A DNA stretch of 64,000 nt from Neoceratodus forsteri (Eukaryota; Chordata; Ceratodontiformes; Ceratodontidae), in NCBI GenBank assembly GCA_016271365.2, contig JADMNL010000022.1:222680501-222744500 (forward strand), in the 5' to 3' direction. The position numbers were made by a program, and so were the translations under genes. The notes below the pieces were generated by a model. It did not search any database, was not told where the DNA came from, and worked only from the letters and a program-made list of their open reading frames with translations. Shown piece after piece: positions 12,561-22,689 of the stretch. Numbering within the stretch: position 1 is the first letter of the stretch; every line of letters starts with the position of its first letter.

Positions 12561-13219
12561 TCAACTAAGTGCTGACCATGAAGATTGCCTGTCCCAGCTG
12601 CACACCCAGCGTCACCTAAAGCAGGTGGACTGGTGAGACAATGCTGTGGTTTGAATGGGGCTGGGTGGATGGAAGCACCCAGTAAGCAGAGGCAGGAGAC
12701 AATCTATAAGTTTGATGCCCAACGGGCTTTATTCATGTCACAGGGAAAGGTAGACATGGTCACAAGGGAGGAAGGGACCCAAACCACATGAGGACAAGTG
12801 ATATTCTCTACTAACTCTAAAAGGTGTACCTTGGCTCTATGATATACTTCCTCTAAGAGGTCTAAAGAACAGATTCAAGCATCTACAACTTTATCAAGAC
12901 ATGAGACAATTTTGCAGTGCACAATGAACACCAGGGATTATCCTGGAAGGTTAGGTGGCATAAACCCTTCTAAAAGTCTATATGATCAAAGGAAGTCCCA
13001 ACTATTCCTGTTGTCTTTGTGAGCAAAGCTGAAAAATAGTGAAGCAATGGGGAAAAGGGGAAAACGGGACTCCTGCCTGATGCCAAGCTACACCTGAAAA
13101 TCTAGGAGAGGATGGAAAGGGAATCGGAGAGATTTTTAAACAGACCCTGGTTCTTCGGACAACCCACTCTCCAGAGTTGGTGGCATAGTTATGACACAGA
13201 AGACCTAAACTTTGTTGAG

Positions 13220-13520
13220 CTCTTCCCTGGCACAAACTCTCAACAAGGGCTGCCAAGGATGATGAACACAACTACTTGGCATAGAATCCACTTGAAAGGA
13301 TTACCAAGGATGAAGATTTGCTGCAGTTTCCCCAGCACAAGCTCTCGACCAGGGCTGCCAAGGATGAAGAACACAGCCTGGCTGAAATTCTCTGGCACAA
13401 ACCCTTGAGCAGGGCTGCCAAGGATGAAGAACAAAGACTTGGCGTAGGATCCACTTGCAAGGATTTCCAAGGATAAAGATGCATGGAAGCTTCTTCAATG
13501 AAGGATCCACTTGAAGGACC
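13220..13520. repeat. Degenerate tandem repeat
   Basis: The phrase GGGCTGCCAAGGATGA recurs at about 13246, 13352 and 13412. Diverged versions (GGATTACCAAGGATGA, GGATTTCCAAGGATAA) lie between them at about 13299 and 13460. CTCTGGCACAAAC-type phrases precede each unit. The pattern suggests irregular 50-105-bp units of one decayed minisatellite. Confidence 0.7.
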
Positions 13521-14124
13521 ACCAAAACTGATCTGGATCCCAGAAGACCACCCACTGCATGCAGGACAGAACAAGCAAGAACCAGCTTAATCTGGGTCAA
13601 TTTCAGTTGCTTACCATCTGTATCCCCCTTCCCCCTGGTCACCCCTGAAAAAGAGACTTCTAGGCCCAGTGGGCTTACCGGGTCAACAAAATTCAATAAA
13701 TAAATAAGAGGAATAGGATGAGGGGTGAAGATCAGGATTCCATATTGTCCAAAACCAGAAAACCATAAACCGGCGGACGTGAACACATTATGGACTCGAC
13801 TTTTGACAAATGACTGGGAGTGACAATCAAGGCTTCTTCCAGGGCATTCCATTTTTAGGCTGACTGAACCACAAGGAAAACCAGAAACTGGCAGGCATAA
13901 CTCACACCAGGGAATGTTGATTTTGACCAATGGTGGATGACAGGGAAGGAAGATGCTGTAAAGGTCTCCACTAGCAGAAGACTGCTTTGGTGAAGAATCA
14001 TCTGTAAACAACCTCACCAGGAGTGTTGAGGCAGAAAATTGAGTCCATACACTTTGCACTAAAACACTGGTAATTCCACTTTGCACTACACTTTGTAATT
14101 CAATGGTTGTGGGGCAATTTGCCT

Positions 14125-14285
14125 GGAGCAGAGGCTAATTTCTGAAATCTGGAGCAATTGTTCTTTGCAGGGGCATTTTGCCAGGAGCAGGGACAAATCA
14201 CTGAAATCCAGGGCAATTGTTCACAGCAGGGGCACATAATCGAAGTCCAGGGCAATTGTTCACAGCAGGGGCAAATAACCACATT
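14125..14285. repeat. Minisatellite, ~41-bp unit
   Basis: About 3.5 units containing CAGGGCAATTGTTC and CAGCAGGGGCA. The last two units (about 14200-14275) are almost identical and the first ones are diverged. The open frames on both strands here are by-products of the repeat. Confidence 0.8.
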
Positions 14286-14529
14286 CCCAGTACAATACAG
14301 TCTTGGTGCTTTTGCAATCAATGCATTTCAAATGCTTGAGTAATATACAGTTCATATATACAGTTCATCAGCTGACAGTCATTCAATAGCAGCTGTGTGC
14401 TAAGCACCTCTTGGTTGGACCCTTCACACTTCTGGGTCCTTCTTCACTAGGATCTGGCTACTCCTGGTAACCCTCGGGGTGGCTGCCCTCTTTTAACTGG
14501 GCCTACCTTACCCTCTTTCCCACTGCCCC

Positions 14530-14640
14530 CCCCTTTGGCACTGGGGCCTAAAGTTGCCCCTTTAGCTATAGGCCTTATTTTCTGGGGTCCCCTTAATTAC
14601 TTGGGCCTAACATTGCCCCTTTAGCTGTAGGCCTTCCTGC
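14530..14640. repeat. Short duplicated phrase in C-rich DNA
   Basis: TTGCCCCTTTAGCT followed by a TAGGCCTT-type end occurs twice about 58 bp apart (near 14562 and 14614), inside a stretch of similar GGGCCTA phrases. This suggests a small decayed tandem repeat. Confidence 0.5.
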
Positions 14641-15576
14641 TGAGCCCCTTTAACTGCTAGTGCCTATGGTACCCATCTAAAACCTTTGGCCCAGCTAAGG
14701 CCTTAATGCCAGTCACTCCGAGCTTGCCCCACCTTGATTCCACTCCCTCATAAATATTTCAAATAATTCCCCTCACGGCCTCTATGGCTGGCCCCTCCCC
14801 GTGGGCATCACTGCCCAGAGCATTCAAATTTTACAGGCTGGTCCTCCCGGTGGGCATTGCTGGCCCCACAATATTTAACTTTTTGCAGGTCCTCCCTCCC
14901 AGATCCCCAATAGCACAACACCATTAATTAATATAAAACTTTTTTGTGAGGATTTAGGCAGTCAGCACTCTTCTGACATGCTGCCACTTACTTACCACCC
15001 TGGGACCTGGGTGAAGTAGATGCAGGGTGGAGGGAGGTTCTCGTCAGCAGATGGAGGGACAGCACAGGCAATGCGGTGGGTGACAGGGAGCCTAAGGACA
15101 GCGGATAGCTTTCCTGGTGATGCAATGCAACTCTCTTCTCACCACTAATGTGGGACTGAAAATTTCTTTACTTTTTAAAATGAAAGGGCAGATGGAGCCC
15201 ACACTGCCTCAGTGCTCGGGGTTCTGATTCGGGGACCCCAAGCCAGTGCCCATCACAATGACCAGAATTTTAAAATGGACACCATACGCTGAACAAGGAC
15301 AGCAGTCCCAGTATGTGGGTACCCACTCTCGTGCTGCCTGCTCTGGGGGGGGGGGAGGTTGATGTGGAGCAAGCAGGCAGCAGAGAGTCCAAGAAAAAAA
15401 CCTTTTACTTCTGCAGCATGTTTCCCTTTTTAGTGCCCTGCCTGATGATATTCTGGTGGAAAAACACTCACAGGAGCCACTTTACTGCCCCCTGCCAGCC
15501 TACATGGACAACAGGGAACCCCATGGCACACTATAGCTAACATAAGCCCCCCATTTCTGTAGTGCCCCCATACTTT

Positions 15577-15915
15577 GGGGCATTACATGTGTGAAGGGGA
15601 TCAACAAAGTGAGGGAGAGCCTGTTTACAGGGAAGGTAGATACAAGAACTAGGGTGCATGGATGGAGACTGGAGGAGGGAGGTTTAATGGAAACGTTAGG
15701 GAGTATTACTTCACAGAAAGGGTGATTGAGCCCTGGAATGGACTGCGAGAGGAGGTGATGGGGACCAGTACAGTGGAGGGTTTCAAGATGCGTGAGACAA
15801 ACACAAGGTATTGTCGGGGGGAAGGGGTATCTTGGAGGGGGAAGGGTAAGTAGGATGGTAATGGGCAGACTTGATAGGCCAGGAGGGTCCTTTTCTGCCA
15901 GCATATGTCTATCAG
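15577..15915 (+). mobile_element. CR1-like LINE, 3' part of the split copy
   Basis: Picks up the CR1 C-terminus: a KGINKV-like start, RTRVHGWRLE, then EYYFTERVIEPWNGL (about 15700-15745) and a 3' UTR with GGGCAGACTTGATAGGCC. It ends near TGTCTATCAGTC. Joined with 11270-12560 it restores the CR1 order without overlap, which supports a later insertion between them. Confidence 0.8.
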
Positions 15916-16104
15916 TCTACTGCTGATGATAGTGTGGATGCCATGGAGTGCCCCAACAGTGTCCATCCTGCATGTTGGGGTATTCTGCTCCTTTTCCAGG
16001 CCCTTCACATGTGTGGATGGGTGGGAACAATCTGTGTATGGGGCCAACTCTGTAAACTCCAAATATTTAACTGTAATCTTTGGTTATATTAAAGTCCAGA
16101 AACA

Positions 16105-16176
16105 AAGTGATTGAACTATTTTGTAAATCCCTTTGAACAACACTGGACTGCCGTCAACTTCTATGTCTCTATGGAC
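16105..16176 (+). mobile_element. CR1 3' tail relic
   Basis: About 70 bp ending in CTGCCGTCAACTTCTATG followed by TCTCTATGG. This matches the 3' end of the CR1 copy at 4.58 kb. No coding part remains. Confidence 0.5.
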
Positions 16177-16703
16177 TCAGCTGTTGGGTATTTCTCCAGC
16201 TGGCATCACTTCTTGTTTGACAGCCAAACTCGGCAGAAATTAGAACTGATGGCATGAAAAAAATATTATTTTAAGTAACAAACAAGAAAACAAGCAAATA
16301 AAAATGTTCGAACTAGAGCCAGCAGTAACAGCATCAACAAATGCACTCAAACTGAAAAGTAAATACATAACTAGATGTTTGCCCTTTAAGGCCTGTTTGT
16401 GGACCAATGTTTTGTCCACACTGCTGGGCCACATCTGGACTTCTTGGTAGCCCACTGTCCCCTCCTTGATAGCAGCTGTGTTTTCTTCCCTGGTGACAGA
16501 TGAATTCCCTTCCATTGCTCAGTGGCCCCTTTGTGTGGTTAACTCATGGCATTCCCTTAGTACTTCTCCTAACTGCTCCTTGGCTCTTTAGAAATGATAT
16601 GTAGGGCAGCACAGGTTATCCCTAAAGATGCAAACATATGCTGAGATGGTTAGTAGCCTGTGGTTTAGTCAGTTGGCTATTTGCACGGGGGGGGTGACCC
16701 CAT

Positions 16704-17012
16704 TCATACCTCTCAACTGTCCCTGATTTTCAGGGAAGTGCCTGATTTTCCCTCAAAATTTTCCTCTGTCCCTCGTAAAATTTCTGTTTTTGTGACTGAA
16801 CAGTGGGGATTGTAACTATAAAATAATGTTAAACATTAAAGTTACAGACTAGTTCTTCATCAGAAAATGCTTCTTAAACTAATTCCCTAATTCCTAACAA
16901 CTTTCTGAGTGAGTATTACCAATTTTTAAGATGTGTCCCTGGTTTTGGGTCTCTGTCCCTGATTTTTTTAAGCCTTGTCCCTGATTTATGAGGTTAGAGG
17001 TTGAGTGGTATA
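16704..17012. mobile_element. Small non-autonomous DNA transposon, hAT-like
   Basis: The ends form imperfect inverted repeats: ATACCTCTCAAC at 16706-16717 and the complement of ATACCACTCAAC at about 17000-17011. They are flanked by direct repeats ACCCCAT at 16697-16703 and 17013-17019. A 7-8-bp duplication of this kind fits hAT-type integration. Inside, GTCCCTGATTTT recurs several times near both ends. No coding capacity. Confidence 0.65.
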
Positions 17013-17879
17013 ACCCCATGCCAGCATGGTGGCAAGGCAGTTCTTGTCCATGCAGGCAGGACCGAAAAAAATGCATTAAACCTATTTCTAATAAAGGCTC
17101 CCAAACTGGTATAAGGTGCTCAAAGGAAGTTGGTTGTCTGGGGATAGCTGTACAGACGGCAAAGGGAACACCCCCGATCTTACCTTCCAACAGCAAAATT
17201 TCCTCCTCATTGGGTGGGCTCTGGCTGTCAGAAACAACTATTTAAATCTATCTCTTAAAGGCAAAGATCATATTTACCAATTCGCTAAATAGGCGCATGT
17301 GCCGAATAGTGAATAGAGTTAATAGAATACAAAATGTACCCCCTAAACAAAAAAAACAGTGAACAAATGTCAGTTTATAAAATCCATAGGCATATATGAA
17401 TGTAACATGATAGCCCACACAAAAAAAAACTTCTTTTGAGTTCCTTACACTGTTTTGCGAGCCTTTTCATGAGGACGGTTAGCGTGTTTCTTTGTTGGTT
17501 TTGTATGCTGTGACATTGTGAACATGTGCTCATTTTCACTTAATAGGTGTGCGCTAGAGTTTTGTTCACACTGGTTGCCCATTCAGGGATGGGGTGCAAC
17601 CATCCTTGTGAAAGATTACACTAGAGCATCACAGACAAGAGACTGCCACACAATTATTGCCAGCAATTTTGCCTGAGAAGGTGGACATGATCTAGTGTCT
17701 TATAGTACTAATCACCTGTGTGAAGATCAAAAGCATCAGCTGAGTTTACGAACAATCCAGCAGAGAAGAAACAAAATAACTATAACAGGTGTTTAAAAAA
17801 ATAGCTCCTACAGGAAACAAATGACAACAGGTCCAGTGCAATTCTCCTTGAAGCGTTACATAGCATAGAACAATATAGA
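17013..17879. other. Unassigned DNA
   Basis: No gene, repeat family or structured element was recognised. Open frames are short and unsupported. Confidence 0.4.
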
Positions 17880-18316
17880 GGATAATGTATGGTCCTCTAT
17901 CGTTAACCAGTCAGTTAACAGTTGAGAGGTTGCCAGGGCGACCGTGTAAACCTCGAGAGCGAAGCTTGAGAGGTTTACGTCGCCATGGCAACTTCGAGAT
18001 GGTTAAAATTGACCGGTTGCTGATAGAGGGACCATACATTATTTTTTATAGTGTATGGTCCCACCTCAAAAGGCTGCTTACTTTTTCATTACTAGTCACC
18101 ACCGTGGCCGTTCAGTCCTTCCCTAACTGCTGCTGTTCATGCGTCAGTTCCCCGTCGAAAAAAAGCGCGCACATGCGCAGACCAATCGCTGTTGTTAACC
18201 TGTCGATGTGACATAGCATTGATAGGTTAACAACATATCTACGTCACATCGATAGGTTAACAACCTTAGGAAATGATGATTTCCTAAGGTTAACAGCGTT
18301 CTACCATACATTATAA
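17880..18316. repeat. Foldback element, copy 2, two abutting units
   Basis: Unit one has arms about 17884-17960 and 17968-18040 folding around AAGCTT, with ends AATGTATGGTCC and its complement. It abuts a second unit that opens with TGTATGGTCCC (18051-18061) and closes with ACCATACATTATA (about 18303-18315). The second unit contains further palindromes, including GTTAACAACCTTAGGAAAT facing its complement around GATG (about 18255-18295). Same family as 7977-8166. It lies just downstream of the V segment. Confidence 0.75.
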
Positions 18317-18491
18317 ATCCCTTTATTATATTTAACGCTACAGATTGTTTAGAATTTTGTCAAAAAGTAGCAGTGTCAAAATTAAAAATAAATGATTTAA
18401 AATAAATAATATACTGTGATTTAATAGAAGCTGGAATTCTACAAGGTACTGCCTATACTGCATGCTGCAGCAGAGTGATTTGTGGGCGGTA

Positions 18492-18530
18492 TTTATTTGT
18501 ACAGGTCCCCCTATATTTCCAGTCACTGTG
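18492..18530 (-). promoter_or_regulatory. V-segment recombination signal, 23-bp spacer
   Basis: On the minus strand, directly after the V exon: heptamer CACAGTG (18530-18524, exact consensus), a 23-bp spacer (18523-18501) and nonamer ACAAATAAA (18500-18492, starting ACAAA as in the consensus). This is the site where RAG1/RAG2 would cut to join the V segment to a D or J segment. The 23-bp spacer is the rule for TCR V segments, and also for IGH and IGL V segments. Confidence 0.92.
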
Positions 18531-19009
18531 CTTCCTACACCACACAGATATGCAGCCGAATCGCTGATTTGCAGGTCTCCGATGGTAAGAGTGCTGGATT
18601 TTTCAGCTTTGTTTACTACAGAGGAAAATCGATTGCCGGCTTTATTTATGTCATAGCTATCGCCTTCTGAGTATTTTCTGAAAAGGAATATCAATCCATC
18701 ACTTGTAGTTCGCTTGTACCAGAAGACATCATAGCTAGCGTAGCTGGTAGAAAATCTGCACTCTAGGATGACAGACTCCATTTCCCTTGCACTTTTAATA
18801 ACCTCTTCTTCTTTGCTCAGTCCTGTTGTGGAACAAATAATACAACATCAGTATAGTTAACATTTTATCCCTGCTCGAGCTGAAAAGGAGAAATAAAATA
18901 CGGATATGGCACGGAATAACATTCCTGTGCACGCTTTTTCAAAGTTTCACTGTTTGAAATGAATACCTGAAAGGACTGAAAGCGTAACTGCTGCAAGTAA
19001 GTAATTCAT
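18531..19009 (-). CDS. T-cell receptor V segment (alpha/delta-like), apparently functional
   Basis: Two exons on the minus strand. Leader exon 19009-18967 encodes MNYLLAAVTLSVLS, a hydrophobic signal peptide, and ends at a GTATTC donor in phase 1. The V exon, 18822-18531, follows a CACAACAG acceptor and restores the frame (G|GA = Gly). The V domain has the first Cys in VILECRF, Trp in FWYKR, an RFSS framework-3 start, STLTIGDLQISDSAAYLCG with the second Cys, and a GVGS end abutting the recombination signal. No stops or frameshifts. FWYKR and SDSAAYLC resemble TRAV/TRDV more than TRB or Ig heavy V, but gamma cannot be excluded by eye. Membrane-bound receptor chain, expressed after V(D)J joining. 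No octamer or TATA was recognised upstream. Confidence 0.9.
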
Positions 19010-20377
19010 TGCTGTGAATCAGTGTTCTTAAAATAATGTATTTCACTTTGACATGTCTCATTGAAATTATTATTCCACAGACGCTAGCAGGGGTTCCTGC
19101 TTCTCATAAAAAGAGCTCAAGTCACCTGATTCAAACGATCTTATCACACATAGCTTTTCATCCTTTTACTCACTTGGTGTTAGACATCACAGTTGTAAAA
19201 ACCCAGGAAGTAAAACGTTGCGCACCCAAATCCATGTGTGGTTCCATAGACACAAGCAACTTCAGGCACACCAACAAGAAGGCTGCAGAACTCGGCCGAA
19301 ACTGAGGACAAAGAAAAAGATAATTTTTTTGAAGACAAACATAAAACCGGGACAAATATGCCTATGTGTTCCTATATGTCTGCAATAAATCATTACTTTA
19401 TTCTTTGCAACAACATCCTTGCGAAAAAAATCTGTAGTCTTAAGAGCTGTGGATAAGCACTGATGATTCATTTTGCAGACCCTAAGGGTGCAATAATGTG
19501 TAACAATATTGAGGGCGGGAACTGGGTAGCCCCATGCTTTTGCCCACCAGCATTCAGAGTGCCCCTTTTATGCATGCAAGGTGTGAACGAAGCGATCGTA
19601 ATTCCTATAGCCCCTCCTCCAAAGTGCGAATTCTGTGAAACCCCATAGATGATCAAAAATGAGTTTTATGTTGAAAGTTTGCAATGAAAGAAAAGGAGCT
19701 TATTGGCAGCGTGCTCTGTAAAGGAGTAGCACTATAGTCTGGAATCGTCAGTCTGGACCCAAGAACTACAACCAGCAGGAGGCAGCCTAGCAATTAACAG
19801 GGTGATCCTCAGAATTAAACAGTCCAGCCTCTCCTATTGGTTCCATTTCCAGAAAGTGCCTTAAGTGGGCACAGAAGGAGGATGGGGCGCTCTTGCCAAG
19901 GTCATGCTATGAGAGGAGAAAATAATACTGCCTTGGCATGCCATGCGTCCCATAGCCCACCATCATCTGTCTCAGTGTCAACAGGGCCAGATTAACAATT
20001 TGCGGTCCCATGGGCAATTTTGAATTGTGCCCCCCCCCCGTGACTTAACCAATAGGCCGGGGGTTCAGGGGCCGCCTAGACCCCAAAAGCTGAGCAATTT
20101 TTGATTCCTTAAAATGCATTTGGAGGGTTTTCCATCTACTCTGAATGGTAAATACAATACACCCTCAGTGACAAAAAAGCTTGCACTGTGGGTGTGCTAT
20201 ATTTAAATTTTTTTTTTTTTTATATTGTGCTGTTTCTGCTTTTGTATGCAACACTTTAGTATAAATATGTATGGCTGCTTTGTGGGTGTAGCATAAAGTG
20301 TGGTCTGTCTTGTTCTGTCCCCAAAGACCACACCCTGCTGTTCCTGGAACATTTTCATCACCCTTTGCTGTATGCAT
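19010..20377. other. Unassigned DNA upstream of the V segment
   Basis: This includes the upstream flank of the minus-strand V gene. No octamer ATGCAAAT, no second V segment and no repeat family were recognised. A GGGCCAGATTAAC phrase at about 19984 and a poly-C run (about 20029-20039) may mark an unclassified repeat. Confidence 0.35.
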
Positions 20378-20505
20378 TAGTTTCCAGCCTATCCTTATCT
20401 TTCCTCAGATGTGGGCTCCAAAACTCTATGAAATAGTCCAAATGTGGTAAAACCAGTGGCCTGTACAGTGGCAGTATTACCTCATTTCTACAAGCCCAGC
20501 CGCCC
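20378..20505 (-). pseudogene. CR1 thumb-domain relic
   Basis: A short minus-strand frame reads NEVILPLYRPLVLPHLDY and FWSPHLRKDKDRLE. This is the CR1 stretch just after the RT palm, also seen at 12.3 and 27.6 kb. About 130 bp remain and the rest of the element is not detectable. Confidence 0.7.
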
Positions 20506-20699
20506 ATTTGCACTGCCTGATCTGCACCATAGCAAGAGGCATAAATGAGTTGCATTGATGCAAGTCAGGCAGTGTAAACTTCATGGGGAGTGTTGCAGAT
20601 GCCTCCATTGTGGCCCTGTACAATCGCAGTCTCAGTGGATTCATGTACTAGTGCCCATGGTTTTTGCTGGTGTGTAATCACACTGCTACACTTGCACAA

Positions 20700-21780
20700 T
20701 CAGTATCAAATCAGCCACCCCCTCCGGACAAGCCTTGTCCCCTGCTGGCATCTCTGTGTCCAACACAACCCCACTGTCCTTACTGTATCTACTTCCCCCC
20801 ACCCTAATGCACCTCCCCTAGTCTTGGACTCCCCCTCATATACCCATGCACTCCGGCCCCTCCACAGCCCAACCTCTGGACTCCTATCTTCATTCCCCAT
20901 TTGCACAGGCTCTGTGCTTCCCTTGCCACACTTTCTCTTGCTCTTTGACAAGCCTCTTGTCCTTCCTCTGCATTTATTCTTCAGTCTTGCATCTGGAGTT
21001 CCTAATGTCCACCTTCTGCCCCTGAATATCCCATCCAGCATTCCCCCTTTTATCTCCAACCCTTACTTCTCTTCCTGGGCTATGACTGTTCTGCCCTACT
21101 TTGACCTGCTGTTCTTGGTGATCCTGATAATTTGGTATCTTCCCCCCTACCCAGGTAGGCTCCCCTACTTTCCCCTGGCTCCTAATGGACCCTTCTGGTT
21201 GCCACTGTCTTGGGTTGACTTCTGCCTTGTGCTGTCTTCTCCCTGCTTGCAGTTTTCCTCTGCTTTATTCACTTTCTCTGGGCGGGGGCTCTGTCCCGAA
21301 TTGTTCCCCTCAACTGTAAGCTTTGACAGCCCTACCCCCTCTGTTCTCCCTTGATCCACCTTAATATTAACTTCTTTGCTCCTACCTTCATCCTGGGACT
21401 GTAGTGTAGTGAACTTATATTTGTTCACAAAGCCCTCTAACTGCCCTTCCCTTACAGGGGCTCGTCCCTCCTTTTTTCCCATAAAGGTTGTCCTAGGCCC
21501 CTTGGCTCTAACTAACTTCCATCTCTCCCACTCAGGCTTCTGCCCTGCACTTGCACCAGACCTGTCTTCCTTCATGTCCCTACTTCCCCACTCAACCATC
21601 CGCTTCCCATTTTTTAATTCTCATCCACTCCCCTCCATCCCTTCCTTGGCCAAGGCATGGGTTCTACATCCCTGCCCCTGCAGCCCTAAGCAAATTCTCC
21701 CTCCCACCACAATTTCTGCTTCCTCCCTCATCAAGCCCCCACCTATCCCACCCACTATCCCATAGTAAAAACTGGTCAAG
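20700..21780. other. Pyrimidine-rich tract (C/T on plus strand)
   Basis: Roughly 1.1 kb with strong C/T bias on the plus strand. Long open frames on both strands (20590-21354 plus, 21165-21599 minus) follow from the bias and show no family motif. Function unknown. It could be the low-complexity part of an unrecognised element. Confidence 0.5.
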
Positions 21781-22156
21781 CATCCTCTCATATGATCATT
21801 TTTTATTTTTAAATAAAAACATTCAGTAACAGTAATCTGTTGTTCACCTGTGCTCTGTTTTTATGTTTGCTTGCGTGCAAGAAACAAAGTGCCATTATCC
21901 AAATCATCGGAGGTGTGGCACCCATCTTCCAATTCAGTCAGTGTGTTTGCAAGCACGGCCACCGTTCGCCAATGAATGCTGCAGCTGTCTATGACAGCAG
22001 TTGAAAATGTAGTGCTGTACAGTTGAAAGGGAGAGCTATGCCTCAGTGAGCAGAGATAAGATATCACGTGCTCATGCATGCCTCCCACACACATGTGCAC
22101 ATACACACACATGCATATTGTGTGCTCATGCTCTCCTCCCCACGCACACACTGTAT

Positions 22157-22445
22157 AGCCAATGGGAAAGCCCAATCCCCCATCGGCTGTGCTGCACTCC
22201 CCCCCAACAGAGTTCCAGTTGCCATGCTGGGAGCCTGCTCCAGCATGGCAGCAGTCTGTATGGCTGATGGGGGTGCCCAATCCCCATCAGCTCCACTGTT
22301 TCTTCCCCAAGAGACTATCAGATGCCAGCCAGGAGCACAGCAGTTCCTATAGCGGCGGGGTGCCCCAAATCCCAAAGCTCCACCCCCAAACAGCCTTCCA
22401 GCTACTAAGCTGGGAGCCTATCCCAGCATGGCACAAGTCCCGCCC
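22157..22445. repeat. Degenerate ~90-105-bp tandem repeat, about three units
   Basis: Units begin near 22157 (CCAATGGGAAAGCCCAATCC), 22262 (GCTGATGGGGGTGCCCAATC) and 22351 (GCGGCGGGGTGCCCCAAATC). They share a TTCCAG...GCTGGGAGCCT...CCAGCATGGCA core, though the middle unit is shortened. Noncoding. Confidence 0.7.
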
Positions 22446-22689
22446 CATGTTATCTAAGTAAAAAAAAAAAACTGAAAGAAAAAACCTTCCCTCGCTGACT
22501 GTCCTGACCCCCCTTCCCCCATCCACATCCACCCTCTGTGCTGTGCATCCACCTCCCCACAACCCCACCTCACCCCAAACTTACCTCTGGAGTCTGACGC
22601 GATGATCTTTGGTAGACCGGGAACACGTCTGCACTCTTCAAACCCGACCGCGAAGTGAGAAAATGCCGGTAAGCTGTATAATGGAATGT

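Larger units (their letters stand above)
12561..15576. mobile_element. Unclassified ~3-kb insertion splitting the CR1, possibly LTR-type
   Basis: This lies between the two halves of one CR1 and is therefore a younger insertion. It has no RT, integrase or transposase motif. On the minus strand it would start with TGTAATGCCCCAAAG at 15586-15572 and carry AATAAAGCCCGTTGGGC near its other end (about 12720-12736). That resembles an LTR start and a polyadenylation signal. No second copy of either end was seen inside, so a solo LTR or another non-autonomous element is possible. It holds two degenerate tandem-repeat patches, annotated separately. Confidence 0.4.

Noticed and set aside
13301..14086. 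261-residue minus-strand open frame
   Set aside because: Half of it is the degenerate tandem repeat at 13220-13520, and no family motif is visible.
20590..21354. 254-residue plus-strand open frame
   Set aside because: It follows from C/T bias. No motif, and a long frame also exists on the opposite strand.
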